DNA from: Verrucomicrobiaceae bacterium
GTDB taxonomy: Bacteria; Verrucomicrobiota; Verrucomicrobiia; Verrucomicrobiales; V1-33
NCBI GenBank assembly: GCA_027483175.1
Contig: JAIXVE010000172.1
Location: forward strand, 1 to 37,160
Direction of reading: 5' to 3'
DNA: 37,160 nt
Part shown: in pieces, positions 26,447-35,425 of the stretch
How the letters are laid out: each line of letters begins with the position of its first letter
Position numbering within the stretch: position 1 is the first letter of the stretch
Translations under genes and position numbers: made by a program
The notes under the pieces: generated by a model
Databases searched by the model: none
What the model was told of the DNA's origin: nothing
The model's input: the letters and a program-made list of their open reading frames with translations, nothing else

Positions 26447-29400
26447 TCACTCGGCCTCCAGCACGCCCGCCGCGCCGTGGCTCCTGAACTCAGGCGCATA
26501 CAGGCTCTCCACCGTCGCCAGTCCGCTCCGGCACGCCCCCCGCTGCTGCACCCGCACGCTGTATTCAAACACGTGCACACCCTTCGGCAGGCGCTCAATG
26601 AAGTAATGCACCGCCGTGTCCCTCGTGCTCTCGTAATATCTCACGCCTCCCTGCTCCCGCCACCCTGACAACACCCCCGTCGGCTCGCAGCTCGCAGGCC
26701 GCTCGTCCTTCAGGTGCACAAACTCAAGCTCCCGATCACTCCGCACCTCCACCCGCACCACCACTTCATCCCCCACCCGCACTTTCCCCGCCACCGCCCG
26801 CAACTCCGGCCCTTTCTCCCCCGCCACCCGCACCAGCAATTGCTTCCTAACCGTCAGCGGCCCGCCCGCCGCCGCCGCCGTCACTTTCTCGGCGTCCTCC
26901 AGATATGACCAGTGCACCGCCCCCCACGCATTCCCCGCCGTCGTCTGCTTCAAAACCACCCGCGCACTCTCCGCCGTAATCTCCGCCGCCGGAATCCTCT
27001 CCCGAAAATACCCGCTCCCAGCCTCCCTCTTCTCAGGCACGATCTCCCGCGACCCCACCCGCACCGCCGCCGTCCCGCCCCCACTCCACCCCGCCTTCCC
27101 GCCTCCCATCACCGCATGCACCGCATCCGCCGTCGCCTTCGTCGTCGGCCACGACTGCGTCCGCTTCTGCCCCAGTAGCCACTGCACACACTCCCCGGCC
27201 CGCTCCTCGTCCCCGCCAATCTCCCGAAACGCCTCCACCATCATCGCCTGAGTCTCCACCGGCGCTTCCTCCCACCGCCACCACTCCCGCTTCTCCGCCC
27301 AGTAACGTCCAGTCTCCTCCCGGTACACCGACCGCTCCCGCAAGCTCGCCAGCACCAACCTCGCTCCCTCCACATCCCCAAATCGCTTCATCCCAATCGC
27401 CGCCTGCGCCTGCACCATCCGCGGCTTCTTCATCCACCTCGTCCGCGCCTGCCCAAGGAAATACTCTAGCGCTTTCTTGCTCTCATCCGCCACCGGCCGT
27501 CCTTCCATCAGCCCGCTCCGCCCATACAGCCACAAAGCCACCAGATCGGTCAACCGATCCCCCTTCTCCCTCCGGTCCGCCCTAACCGCCTCCCGGTGCT
27601 CCCGCTCGAGCCACTCGTCCGCCCACTCCACCGCCTCATCGATCATCTTGCTCTCCACCTTGATCCCCAATCGCTCCAGCTTCCCGAACCCCGCCACCAT
27701 ATACAGCGTGATCCTCTCATTCGTCTCCCCGCCCGCAAACCAAGGCCACGACCCATCCTTCAATTGCAGCTCATCCAGCTTCGCCAGCACCCGCGCCGTC
27801 TTCGCATCCAATCGCGACGCATCAAACAACACCCCCGCATTCCGCCGCTGCTCGCTCTCTTTCGCCGCCTCCCTCAACCACGGGGTCTCTTCCATCAGCA
27901 CCGTCTTCAGATCCCCGTTCTTCATCAACGGGCTCTCCAGCGCCTCCGGCTGCACATCCCGCCACACATCAAACACCCGCCGAACCTCCGGATCACTCAG
28001 CGCCAGGTGCCGCGCCAGCACATTCGCATAATACCGATTAAAGGTCTGCTCCGCACACTCATGCGGAAACTCCATCAGGTACGGCAACGCCATCACCGCC
28101 GCCCACGCCGGACGACTCGTCAGCTCCACACTCAATCCCTGATGCTTCAAGGTCTCCGACCCACCCGCCGCCGCCAGCTTCTCAAACACATACGCCTTCT
28201 CTCCCACCCGTCCCATCGCCAGCGGCAGGCTCTCCGTCACCAGCACCCGCCTCGACAACACCGGCAGCCATCCTTCTTCCCCATCACTCACCTCCGCCGT
28301 CCCCGCCACCGCCTTCCACGTCAGAAATCCCTGCCCGTCCGGCACCCGCACCCGCCACGTCAGGCTCCGCGATTCCTTCGCCGGCACCGTGAACGTCTGC
28401 TCCGGCACCGTCAATCCTAACGCCGCATCCGCCGACGCACCGCTCTCCCCATCCGCGAAACTCAACCTCGCCGTCCCACTCTGCTCCCGCTCACTCTGAT
28501 TCGTCACCTTCACCGCCATCTCCACTTCATCCCCCTCCCTCAGAAACCGCGGCGGATTCGCCTGCACCATCAGATCCCTCGCCGTCACCGTCTCTCCACT
28601 CACAAGGCCCGACCTCAGCTTCCGGTCATGCGCAAACCCAAGAAACCGCCACGCCGTCACACTCTCAGGCATCGTGAACGTCAGCTTCACCGTCCCATCC
28701 GCCCCGCTCATGACCACCGGTTGGAAAAATGCCGTCTCCTGAAAATTCTTCCGCGCCGTAATCCCCTCCACCTTCCCGCCACCGCCCCTGGCTGCTTCCT
28801 CTCCGCCGCTTGGCGGCTCAGGCGGCGGACTCACATACGCAGATGCCCCTCCCATCGCCATCCCCTCCACTGCCTCCGCCATCACCGGAGCCGGTGCCGC
28901 CAGCAACCCATCCACCGCATCCCTCGAAACCGCATCGCTCCCAAACCGCAACCCTCTCGTCACCGGCGACTTCGCCGCAGTCATCAACCTCTCTTCGAAC
29001 CCGAACTCCCCCGTCACCCCCCACCGCCGTCTCCAGCTTCGCTCCGTCTCCCTCTCAGGATACCAGTCGTTCACTAACGTCTCCATCCCCTCAAACTCAT
29101 GCCGCATCCCCATCGGCCCAGCCTCCGGCTCCCGGCGAAACCCGTCAAACGCCTCCACCCACCGATGCTCCTTCATGCTCTCCAGCGACGCATCATACAG
29201 CACCGCCGCCATCTCCACAGCCGCACGCTCCGCCCCAGCCCCGCCAATCGTCAGGCTCCACGTGTCCGTCGCCCCCGGCTTCAGCTTCGACGTCATATGC
29301 TCCCACTTCACCACCAGCTCTTTATTCCGCCACGGCACCTGCACCGGAATCACCTCCGACACCATCCGCCGTTCCCTCACCTGACTGATCCTCACATTCA

Positions 29401-32392
29401 ACCCTCCCCGGTGCGCCTCCGTAATCCGATACCGAATCACCTGCTGGCTCCGCGCCGGATCGGTCCAGAACCGCTCCACCACTTCCCCGCGATGCTCAAT
29501 CTCCACCAGCGCCCGCACCCGGTCATAACCAGATCCCCACAACGCCCACAATTCCTCCCCAGGCTGCAACTCCCAACTCGGAGCCCCGCGCCAGTAAGGC
29601 ACCCGCACCCCGAACCGCTCCGCCCCGGGATCCACCACCACCACATTTGCCTCCGCCCTCACTTCCTTCCCGAACCGGTCGTTCCCGCCATAAACCACCC
29701 GATACGCCCCCGCCCCTAACTTCACCTTCACCGTCGTCTCCCCACTCACATCCGTCACCGCATCCCGCCGCACCACCCGCTCACCACGCACCCAGCTCTC
29801 CATCTCCAAACCCTCCTCACCACTCTCCCCAGCCAATCGCGGCCGCACCACCCGCTCCGGCATCACTAGCCGGAAAACCTCCACTTCCCCCTTCGCCGCC
29901 AGCGGCTCCCCATCAAGGCTCCGCGTCGTCACCCGCACCGCCACCGGCTCCTCCCGCGTCTGCCACGCCCCCATCTCCAACCCCGCCTGCATCGCCCGCT
30001 CTCCCACCCGCACACTCACCTCCGCACTCCGCGTCTCCCCAGACCCATCCGTCACATCCGCCGTCACTTCATAACGAAACCACGCATCGCCCCCATCCCG
30101 CTCCATCTCCCCTGGCACCGCCACAAACCGCACCGCCACACTCCCATCCACACCCGTCACCGTCTCCCCACGCCCCACTTCCTCCGACCCACTCCTGCCA
30201 CCCCGCCGCACCACCCGCGACACCCATGGAGCCCATTCCACCTCACGCATCACCCGCCACACCACTTTCGCCCCATCCACCGCCGCCCCGCTGTAACTCA
30301 TCGCCCTAACCTTCACCTCCACTTCCCCACCCAATCTCGCCCCCGCCTCCGGCATTCCCACCTCCACCCGGAACTTCGGCCGCTTGTACTCCTCCACCTG
30401 CACCGTCACCGACCCCGCCCCGTCCCCTAACGTCATCTCCCCGGTCACGCCCTGCCTCGGTGCCGTCACACTCCCGCTGAACGACCCAAACGCGTTGCTC
30501 TCCACCGACACCTTCGCCACCTCCCGTTCGTTCGCGTCCCGCAGCACCACTTCCCGCTTCACCCCGGCCAGCACGCCATACTCCCCGCGCGCCGCATCCC
30601 GCCGCGCATGAATCCCCTTAAACTGAATCGTCTGCCCCGGCCGGTAGATCGCCCGATCCGTGAAAAAATACGTCTTCACCTTCTCCGCCTCCACCTCCGC
30701 CGTCACTTCGTCCTCATCACTCACCGCCATCTCCCCCTCATGCCACGCGATCAGCACAAAACCTGGCCGCTCCGCCACCGCCAATCGCACGTGCCCCTCC
30801 CCATCCGTCACACCCTTCACTTGCACCCGCGGCTTCTCCTCACCTTTCCCCTCCGCCCACAACGCCACCTCAGCCCCCGCCACCGGATCCCCACTCTCCC
30901 CATCCACCACCCACGCATCCACCGCCGTCCCCCCATCCCGCGCCACCGCCCGATGCATCAGCGCCAGCCGCGTCACGACCACCGGCAGAAACACCACGCC
31001 ATTCTTCCGCCCGCGGAAGTTCGCATCACCACTCACCGCCAGCACATAAAACCCCGGCTTCAATCCCCCCGGCGCAGCCACCCGGTACTCATGCTCCCGG
31101 TAATCCCCCGTCTCCGGCAGATCCCACGCCCACGCCTTCGCCGCCGTCTTCCTCAGCGACCGCCCCACCGCTTCCTCCTCCACCGCCTCATCCATCTCCA
31201 CAGGGTCCACCCGCTTCCCCACCGGAATCAGCCGGAAATGCACCCGACTCAAATTCGTCGCCCGCACCACCACCTCCGCACCGCCCGATCCCCACACATT
31301 CTCCGTCGCCGCACTAAATCCCTTCGTCTCAATCGCCCTCAACAGATTCCGGCACTTCGCTGCAAAGGGCGACCCGGGATGCTTCGCCAATGCCCCGCTC
31401 ACCAACGCATGCGCCTCCCCCGGCTCCTCGTCACCCACTAGCATCTCCCCCAGCACCCCCGCCACCAGCACCGATACCTCGTGCCCACCCCACCTCTCCA
31501 GCAACGCCAGCAACTGCCGCTTCCACTCCCCACGCCCCTCCCGCCCAGCCTCATCACCCGCCCACGCCAGCCGATCCACATCCAGCAGCACCCGAGCCCC
31601 CGGATCCGCATCCCCTTCATGAAACCTCATCGCCTCCTGAAACAAACGCACCATCCTCACCTCCACATCATCCCCTCCCGGCTTCCACGCCAGAAACGTC
31701 CGCTCATCTCTCAGCGCCGGCGTCCCCGCCCCCCTAACCAACCCGACCGCCCCGGCCTCCGCCGTCGCCGCCCGCTTCCAATGCTCCCGCGCCTCCCGCG
31801 CCACAAAATCATACAAGGTCGGCTCATAACGATCCGGCAATCCCCCACCCGGCAACACGCGATCCCACAACCCGATCGCCGTCCCCCGCAACACCTCCCG
31901 CTCCGCCAGCGCCGCCCCAAACCTCCGCTCACACTCCACCATCACCCGCGCCCACCCCCACAACGCCACATCCTCCCCACCTCCGTCCGCCACTTCCGTC
32001 CGCTCCATCAATTCCCATCGCTTCTCCCGACTCCACCGACTCCAATTCGCCGCCGCAAACGCCCGCAACACCGGCCGCATCTCCACGGTCCCCTCCTCCA
32101 CCGCCCGATCCGACAACCTCAGCAGCGCCGTCTCATCATCGTCCCCCGCCAACCCCGCCTCCGTCACCACCCGCCTCATCACCGCATCCACCGCCTCCTC
32201 CCACGCACCCTCCGCCCTGGCCCCCGCCTCAATCCGCCGCAACCCCTCCAGCGCACTCACCGGACGCTGCTCACTCAACGCCCGCTCCACCACCTTCCAT
32301 TCCCCCTTCCTCCCCGCCGCCCGCACTTCCAACCCCAAAAAACTCAAGCTCATCAGCCATACAATCACGCCGCGCAGTAGGGTCGATCTCAT
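26447..32392 (-). CDS. Large alpha-2-macroglobulin family protein with intact thioester motif
   Basis: A 1981-residue exported protein, the largest gene in the window. The start is ATG 32392, giving the signal peptide MRSTLLRGVIVWLMSLSFLG with cleavage near VRA; there is no lipobox. The layout follows the long bacterial A2M class: a helical N-terminal region, then MG domains (YFFTDRAIYRPGQTIQFKG marks the MG2/MG3 area near residue 600). A bait-like Ser/Pro/Gly-rich segment (PPPEPPSGGEEAARGGGG) precedes a signature A2M domain with TMPESVTAWRF. The thioester CAEQ is at 1446-1449, in HECAEQTFNRYYAN. A C-terminal receptor-like domain follows. Such proteins are thought to trap proteases in the periplasm. 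The usual partner gene pbpC is absent next to it. trpC lies 82 bases upstream on the same strand. Confidence 0.92.
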   Translation of the reverse strand: MRSTLLRGVIVWLMSLSFLGLEVRAAGRKGEWKVVERALSEQRPVSALEGLRRIEAGARAEGAWEEAVDAVMRRVVTEAGLAGDDDETALLRLSDRAVEEGTVEMRPVLRAFAAANWSRWSREKRWELMERTEVADGGGEDVALWGWARVMVECERRFGAALAEREVLRGTAIGLWDRVLPGGGLPDRYEPTLYDFVAREAREHWKRAATAEAGAVGLVRGAGTPALRDERTFLAWKPGGDDVEVRMVRLFQEAMRFHEGDADPGARVLLDVDRLAWAGDEAGREGRGEWKRQLLALLERWGGHEVSVLVAGVLGEMLVGDEEPGEAHALVSGALAKHPGSPFAAKCRNLLRAIETKGFSAATENVWGSGGAEVVVRATNLSRVHFRLIPVGKRVDPVEMDEAVEEEAVGRSLRKTAAKAWAWDLPETGDYREHEYRVAAPGGLKPGFYVLAVSGDANFRGRKNGVVFLPVVVTRLALMHRAVARDGGTAVDAWVVDGESGDPVAGAEVALWAEGKGEEKPRVQVKGVTDGEGHVRLAVAERPGFVLIAWHEGEMAVSDEDEVTAEVEAEKVKTYFFTDRAIYRPGQTIQFKGIHARRDAARGEYGVLAGVKREVVLRDANEREVAKVSVESNAFGSFSGSVTAPRQGVTGEMTLGDGAGSVTVQVEEYKRPKFRVEVGMPEAGARLGGEVEVKVRAMSYSGAAVDGAKVVWRVMREVEWAPWVSRVVRRGGRSGSEEVGRGETVTGVDGSVAVRFVAVPGEMERDGGDAWFRYEVTADVTDGSGETRSAEVSVRVGERAMQAGLEMGAWQTREEPVAVRVTTRSLDGEPLAAKGEVEVFRLVMPERVVRPRLAGESGEEGLEMESWVRGERVVRRDAVTDVSGETTVKVKLGAGAYRVVYGGNDRFGKEVRAEANVVVVDPGAERFGVRVPYWRGAPSWELQPGEELWALWGSGYDRVRALVEIEHRGEVVERFWTDPARSQQVIRYRITEAHRGGLNVRISQVRERRMVSEVIPVQVPWRNKELVVKWEHMTSKLKPGATDTWSLTIGGAGAERAAVEMAAVLYDASLESMKEHRWVEAFDGFRREPEAGPMGMRHEFEGMETLVNDWYPERETERSWRRRWGVTGEFGFEERLMTAAKSPVTRGLRFGSDAVSRDAVDGLLAAPAPVMAEAVEGMAMGGASAYVSPPPEPPSGGEEAARGGGGKVEGITARKNFQETAFFQPVVMSGADGTVKLTFTMPESVTAWRFLGFAHDRKLRSGLVSGETVTARDLMVQANPPRFLREGDEVEMAVKVTNQSEREQSGTARLSFADGESGASADAALGLTVPEQTFTVPAKESRSLTWRVRVPDGQGFLTWKAVAGTAEVSDGEEGWLPVLSRRVLVTESLPLAMGRVGEKAYVFEKLAAAGGSETLKHQGLSVELTSRPAWAAVMALPYLMEFPHECAEQTFNRYYANVLARHLALSDPEVRRVFDVWRDVQPEALESPLMKNGDLKTVLMEETPWLREAAKESEQRRNAGVLFDASRLDAKTARVLAKLDELQLKDGSWPWFAGGETNERITLYMVAGFGKLERLGIKVESKMIDEAVEWADEWLEREHREAVRADRREKGDRLTDLVALWLYGRSGLMEGRPVADESKKALEYFLGQARTRWMKKPRMVQAQAAIGMKRFGDVEGARLVLASLRERSVYREETGRYWAEKREWWRWEEAPVETQAMMVEAFREIGGDEERAGECVQWLLGQKRTQSWPTTKATADAVHAVMGGGKAGWSGGGTAAVRVGSREIVPEKREAGSGYFRERIPAAEITAESARVVLKQTTAGNAWGAVHWSYLEDAEKVTAAAAGGPLTVRKQLLVRVAGEKGPELRAVAGKVRVGDEVVVRVEVRSDRELEFVHLKDERPASCEPTGVLSGWREQGGVRYYESTRDTAVHYFIERLPKGVHVFEYSVRVQQRGACRSGLATVESLYAPEFRSHGAAGVLEAE

Positions 32393-32474
32393 AACCCCAA
32401 CTCCACCACAGCACACCCCTCCCGTCCAGCGCACAGGCACCCCATTCCCTCACCCGCTCTCCCTCACCCCACGC

Positions 32475-33254
32475 TCACACAATCGCCATGAACTCCTGAA
32501 TCGTCTGCCCAGGATTCCCACTCCGCATCAAGGCCTCCCCCACCAGAATCGCATCCGCTCCCCACTCCCTCACACGCCTCACATCCTCCACGGTCCGAAT
32601 CCCACTCTCACTCACCAGTACCACATCATCCGGCACTTCCTCTCCCAACTCCCCAGTCGTCTCCAGATGAACCTCAAACGTCTTCAGGTTCCGGTTATTC
32701 ACCCCAATGATCCTCGCATCCGTCTCCAGCGCCCGATCCAGTTCCTCCCGGTCATGCACCTCCACCAGCACATCCAGCATGCACGCCGCCGCCGTCTCCA
32801 GCAACCGCTTCAAATCATCCTGCCCCAGCGCCGCCACAATCAAAAGAATCGCATCCGCCCCAGCCACCGACGCCTCCCAGATCTGCAGCTCATCAATAAT
32901 GAAATCCTTCCTCAGCAGCGGCACCGACGTCACCGCCCGAATCTTCGGCAGAAAACTCAAATGCCCCTGAAAATACTTTTCGTCCGTCAGCACCGAAATC
33001 GCCGACGCCCCCGCCCGATCATACCCGGTCGCCACCGCCACCGCATCAAAATCCGCCGCAATCACCCCAGCCGACGGCGACGCCTTCTTCACCTCCGCAA
33101 TCACCCCCACGCCCCCATCCTCCCCACGCAGCGCCCGCTCAAAACTCCGGAACTCATTCCGCTCCAACGCCGCATGCCTCAACTTGTCCGCCAATGGCCG
33201 GATCTTCTCCACTTCAAGGCGCTTCTGGGCAATAATCTCGGCAAGCTTGTTCAT
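32475..33254 (-). CDS. trpC: Indole-3-glycerol phosphate synthase
   Basis: Closes the indole ring from CdRP in tryptophan synthesis. The product has 259 residues, a free-standing TrpC and not a TrpC-TrpF fusion. Signature elements along the TIM barrel are IAEVKKASPSAGVI (near 52), LTDEKYFQGHLSFL (near 87), LRKDFIIDE (catalytic Lys, near 113), DAILLIVAAL, LVEVHD, IGVNNRNLKTFEV, and SESGIRTVEDV near the end. No other trp genes adjoin it. The start is ATG 33254. The region between it and the tRNA (about 98 bases) is AT-richer and could hold promoters for both divergent units. Downstream, 82 bases separate it from the alpha-2-macroglobulin gene. Confidence 0.95.
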   Translation of the reverse strand: MNKLAEIIAQKRLEVEKIRPLADKLRHAALERNEFRSFERALRGEDGGVGVIAEVKKASPSAGVIAADFDAVAVATGYDRAGASAISVLTDEKYFQGHLSFLPKIRAVTSVPLLRKDFIIDELQIWEASVAGADAILLIVAALGQDDLKRLLETAAACMLDVLVEVHDREELDRALETDARIIGVNNRNLKTFEVHLETTGELGEEVPDDVVLVSESGIRTVEDVRRVREWGADAILVGEALMRSGNPGQTIQEFMAIV

Positions 33255-33352
33255 GATCGTTTTACGGGAACTGCAAGAAACTGAAAATGAGACTTGCGCA
33301 ATTCAGGATTTAGGGAATTATCCCCTCGCCCCGCAAAACGCGGGCGTTGATT

Positions 33353-33427
33353 GCGGGTGTAGCTCAGGGGTAGAGCGCAACCTTGCCAAGGTTGATGTCG
33401 GGCGTTCGAATCGCCTCACCCGCTCCA
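33353..33427 (+). tRNA. tRNA-Gly (anticodon GCC)
   Basis: A full cloverleaf is visible. Acceptor arms are GCGGGTG (33353-33359) and CACCCGC (33417-33423). The D-arm is GCTC..GAGC, and the anticodon stem CAACC / GGTTG encloses TTGCCAA with anticodon GCC. The T-arm GGGCG-TTCGAAT-CGCCT has one G-U pair. The discriminator T and CCA are encoded (33424-33427). A weak -35-like TTGCGC at 33294-33299 lies upstream. Confidence 0.97.
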
Positions 33428-33442
33428 CTCTCCCAGTGGAGC
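33422..33442. other. Perfect hairpin overlapping the tRNA-Gly 3' end
   Basis: GCTCCACT (33422-33429) and AGTGGAGC (33435-33442) pair perfectly over 8 bp with a 5-base loop. The left arm includes the last tRNA base pair bases, the discriminator and CCA. No T tract follows (AACCGC), so it is not a classical terminator; it may guide 3' processing or be a weak terminator. Confidence 0.5.
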
Positions 33443-33566
33443 AACCGCAATCCAGACCGGCTCCCGCACCCTTCAGCCGTCTCCTCACCCTCCCAGCTGG
33501 GCACCATCATGCACAGCCTTCCCTGCGCGTCCTCCTTGACGCCCCCACAAGGCCTCCCCCACCCTC

Positions 33567-34577
33567 ATGGCACCCACCATGACCTCGCGCCTCTACGACC
33601 TCGCCGACCAATTGTACTGCCTCGCCCCATGGACATGGTTGCACGAATCCCAACTCATTGGCCTCCAACACCCGGACACCAACGAAATCGCATGGATCAG
33701 CATCATGGGGGCCGGCGGAAATCACCGCACTCTCGCTCTCTACCTCGGGACCGAAGCCATCCAACGCTTCAATCTCATCCAGCAGCACGAGGACCACAAC
33801 ATCCTCCTCACCGGCGCCGACATCACCTCCCTCCTCCTCGGAACCCGCCAGCTCCAGGTCAACTTCGCCTTCCGCAACGAACTCTTCCCCCACGAACTCG
33901 CCACCATCAAATCCCTCAAACGCAAATACCGCGGCGAAAACTGGCCCGCCTTCCGCAGCTTCCACCCATCCCTCGCCCCGATCACCGCCTCCCCAGAAGA
34001 AACTTCATGGCTCGAGTTCGCCCTCGAACAAACCCTCATCGTCGCACCCCGCCTCCGCCATGACCCGTTCGCCAATCTCGCGGCCAATACCGACCACAAC
34101 GTCGCCCTCGTCCGATCCCGCTCGTCCGGCTCATGGCAGGACTCATGGCACCCCGAAATCTCCTCCATCTATTCCTTCCCGGAACCAGAACCCTCGGAAC
34201 TCCTCGTCGCCTCCATCCGCAAACTCCCTCGCTCCCACCCCATCGCCACCTCATGGCACATGATCCCGGAACCCGTCGGCAAGTCCGGCGAAGCCTACTT
34301 CCCCTATCTCTCCCTCACCATCGAACCGAAATCCGGTCAGGTCGTCTCCCTCGATACCGCCAACCCGCTCGACGGCATCTCCCCGCCCGACTCCATCCTC
34401 CGCGCATGGCTCAAATCCGGCATCAATCCCTCCGCCATCCTCACCAATTCCGCCGCCACCGCCGCCACTCTCGCCGCCACCGCCCGCGCCCTCGACATAC
34501 CTCTCCACATCAATCCACACATCCCCGCCCTCGAAGACGCCGTTAGCAGTCTCGCCCGCTACTTCAACCAACTCTGA
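33567..34577 (+). CDS. DUF7309/DUF6930-like protein, unknown function
   Basis: A 336-residue soluble protein. The ATG at 33567 is used; ATG 33579 (MTSRLYDLADQL) fits the family start equally well. The N-terminal half opens with RLYDLADQLYCLAPWTWLHE, then LIGLQHPDTNEIAWISIMGAGG and LALYLGTEAIQRF. That pattern matches what I recall of DUF7309 (previously unassigned N-terminal domain), with a DUF6930-like C-terminal half, GQVVSLDTANPLDG and WLKSGINPSAILTN. No enzymatic motif, signal peptide or membrane helix is visible. Function unknown. It ends 5 bases before the convergent LpxH-like gene. Confidence 0.75.
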   Translation: MAPTMTSRLYDLADQLYCLAPWTWLHESQLIGLQHPDTNEIAWISIMGAGGNHRTLALYLGTEAIQRFNLIQQHEDHNILLTGADITSLLLGTRQLQVNFAFRNELFPHELATIKSLKRKYRGENWPAFRSFHPSLAPITASPEETSWLEFALEQTLIVAPRLRHDPFANLAANTDHNVALVRSRSSGSWQDSWHPEISSIYSFPEPEPSELLVASIRKLPRSHPIATSWHMIPEPVGKSGEAYFPYLSLTIEPKSGQVVSLDTANPLDGISPPDSILRAWLKSGINPSAILTNSAATAATLAATARALDIPLHINPHIPALEDAVSSLARYFNQL

Positions 34578-34582
34578 CAACA

Positions 34583-35425
34583 TCACCCACCCACCCGCGG
34601 CACCGCCACCTCCGGCTTGCCCCCCAGTCGCCGCGTCGGCGGCGCTCCAGCCACCGCCAGAAAATCCTCGTACCGGATCACTTCCATCCGCCGGTCAAGG
34701 TGCTCCACAATCGCCGTCCGACTCTCCACCCAGTCGCCGCTGTTCAGATAGTGAATCCCCTCAATCATCTTGTCCGCAGGCGTGTGAATGTGCCCGCAGA
34801 TGATCCCGCACGCACCCTTGTGCCGCGCCAGATCCCTCAACTGCTCCTCATACCGCCCCGCAAAACTCACCGCCTGCTTCACCCGCGCCTTGATCGCCTT
34901 GCTCAGCGAAAAATACTCCTTCCCCCTCAGCCGCCGCCACCAGTTCCACACCCGGTTCAATCGCAGCAACTGATCATACCCCACCGCCCCGACCACACTC
35001 AGCCACCGCCAATTCGTCGTCACCTGGTCAAACACGTCCCCGTGCAGCACCAGATACCGGCCCCGCGGGGTCTCATGCACATGCTCGTTCGCAATCTGCA
35101 GCCGCGCAAACCGCAACGGCATGAACCGCCTCAGCTCATCATCATGATTCCCCCGCAGATACACAATCTCCGTCTGCTCCTTCTCCATCTTCCTCAGCAC
35201 CAGCCTCACAAACCGCGTGTGCGCCGTGCTCCAATGATAGGGCTTCCGCCTCAAATGCCACGAATCAATGATGTCCCCGTTCAACACCAGCTTCTCACAC
35301 CTCGTCCGCCTCAGAAAATCATTCACCTCGGTGATCTTGCAGTCCGGTGTCCCTAAATGAACATCAGATAGGAAAATGGTCCGGTAACGCACGGTTCGCG
35401 GGCTGGTCTGGTCGTTGGTACTCAT
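34583..35425 (-). CDS. UDP-2,3-diacylglucosamine diphosphatase-like metallophosphoesterase (LpxH-like)
   Basis: A 280-residue calcineurin-type phosphoesterase. The start is ATG 35425, which overlaps the glycosyltransferase stop (ATGA); the frame continues further upstream inside the other gene. All five metal-site motifs are present: SDVHLG (Asp21, His23), NGDIID (Asp51), GNHD (92-95), HGD and GHIHTP. The YHWSTAHTRF region and the GDWVES C-terminal part fit the LpxH-like subgroup. In lipid A synthesis LpxH removes UMP from UDP-diacylglucosamine. This subgroup is often found next to a glycosyltransferase, as here, and its exact substrate is not proven. No membrane helix; probably peripheral to the inner membrane. 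Confidence 0.85.
   Translation of the reverse strand: MSTNDQTSPRTVRYRTIFLSDVHLGTPDCKITEVNDFLRRTRCEKLVLNGDIIDSWHLRRKPYHWSTAHTRFVRLVLRKMEKEQTEIVYLRGNHDDELRRFMPLRFARLQIANEHVHETPRGRYLVLHGDVFDQVTTNWRWLSVVGAVGYDQLLRLNRVWNWWRRLRGKEYFSLSKAIKARVKQAVSFAGRYEEQLRDLARHKGACGIICGHIHTPADKMIEGIHYLNSGDWVESRTAIVEHLDRRMEVIRYEDFLAVAGAPPTRRLGGKPEVAVPRVGG

Noticed and set aside
31481..32380. Open frame of 299 codons on the plus strand opposite the alpha-2-macroglobulin gene.
   Set aside because: Arg/Pro/His-rich antisense product; the minus-strand frame has a signal peptide and A2M motifs.
33353..33580. An integrated element at tRNA-Gly.
   Set aside because: No integrase, no direct repeat of the tRNA end beyond the short hairpin, and ordinary genes follow.
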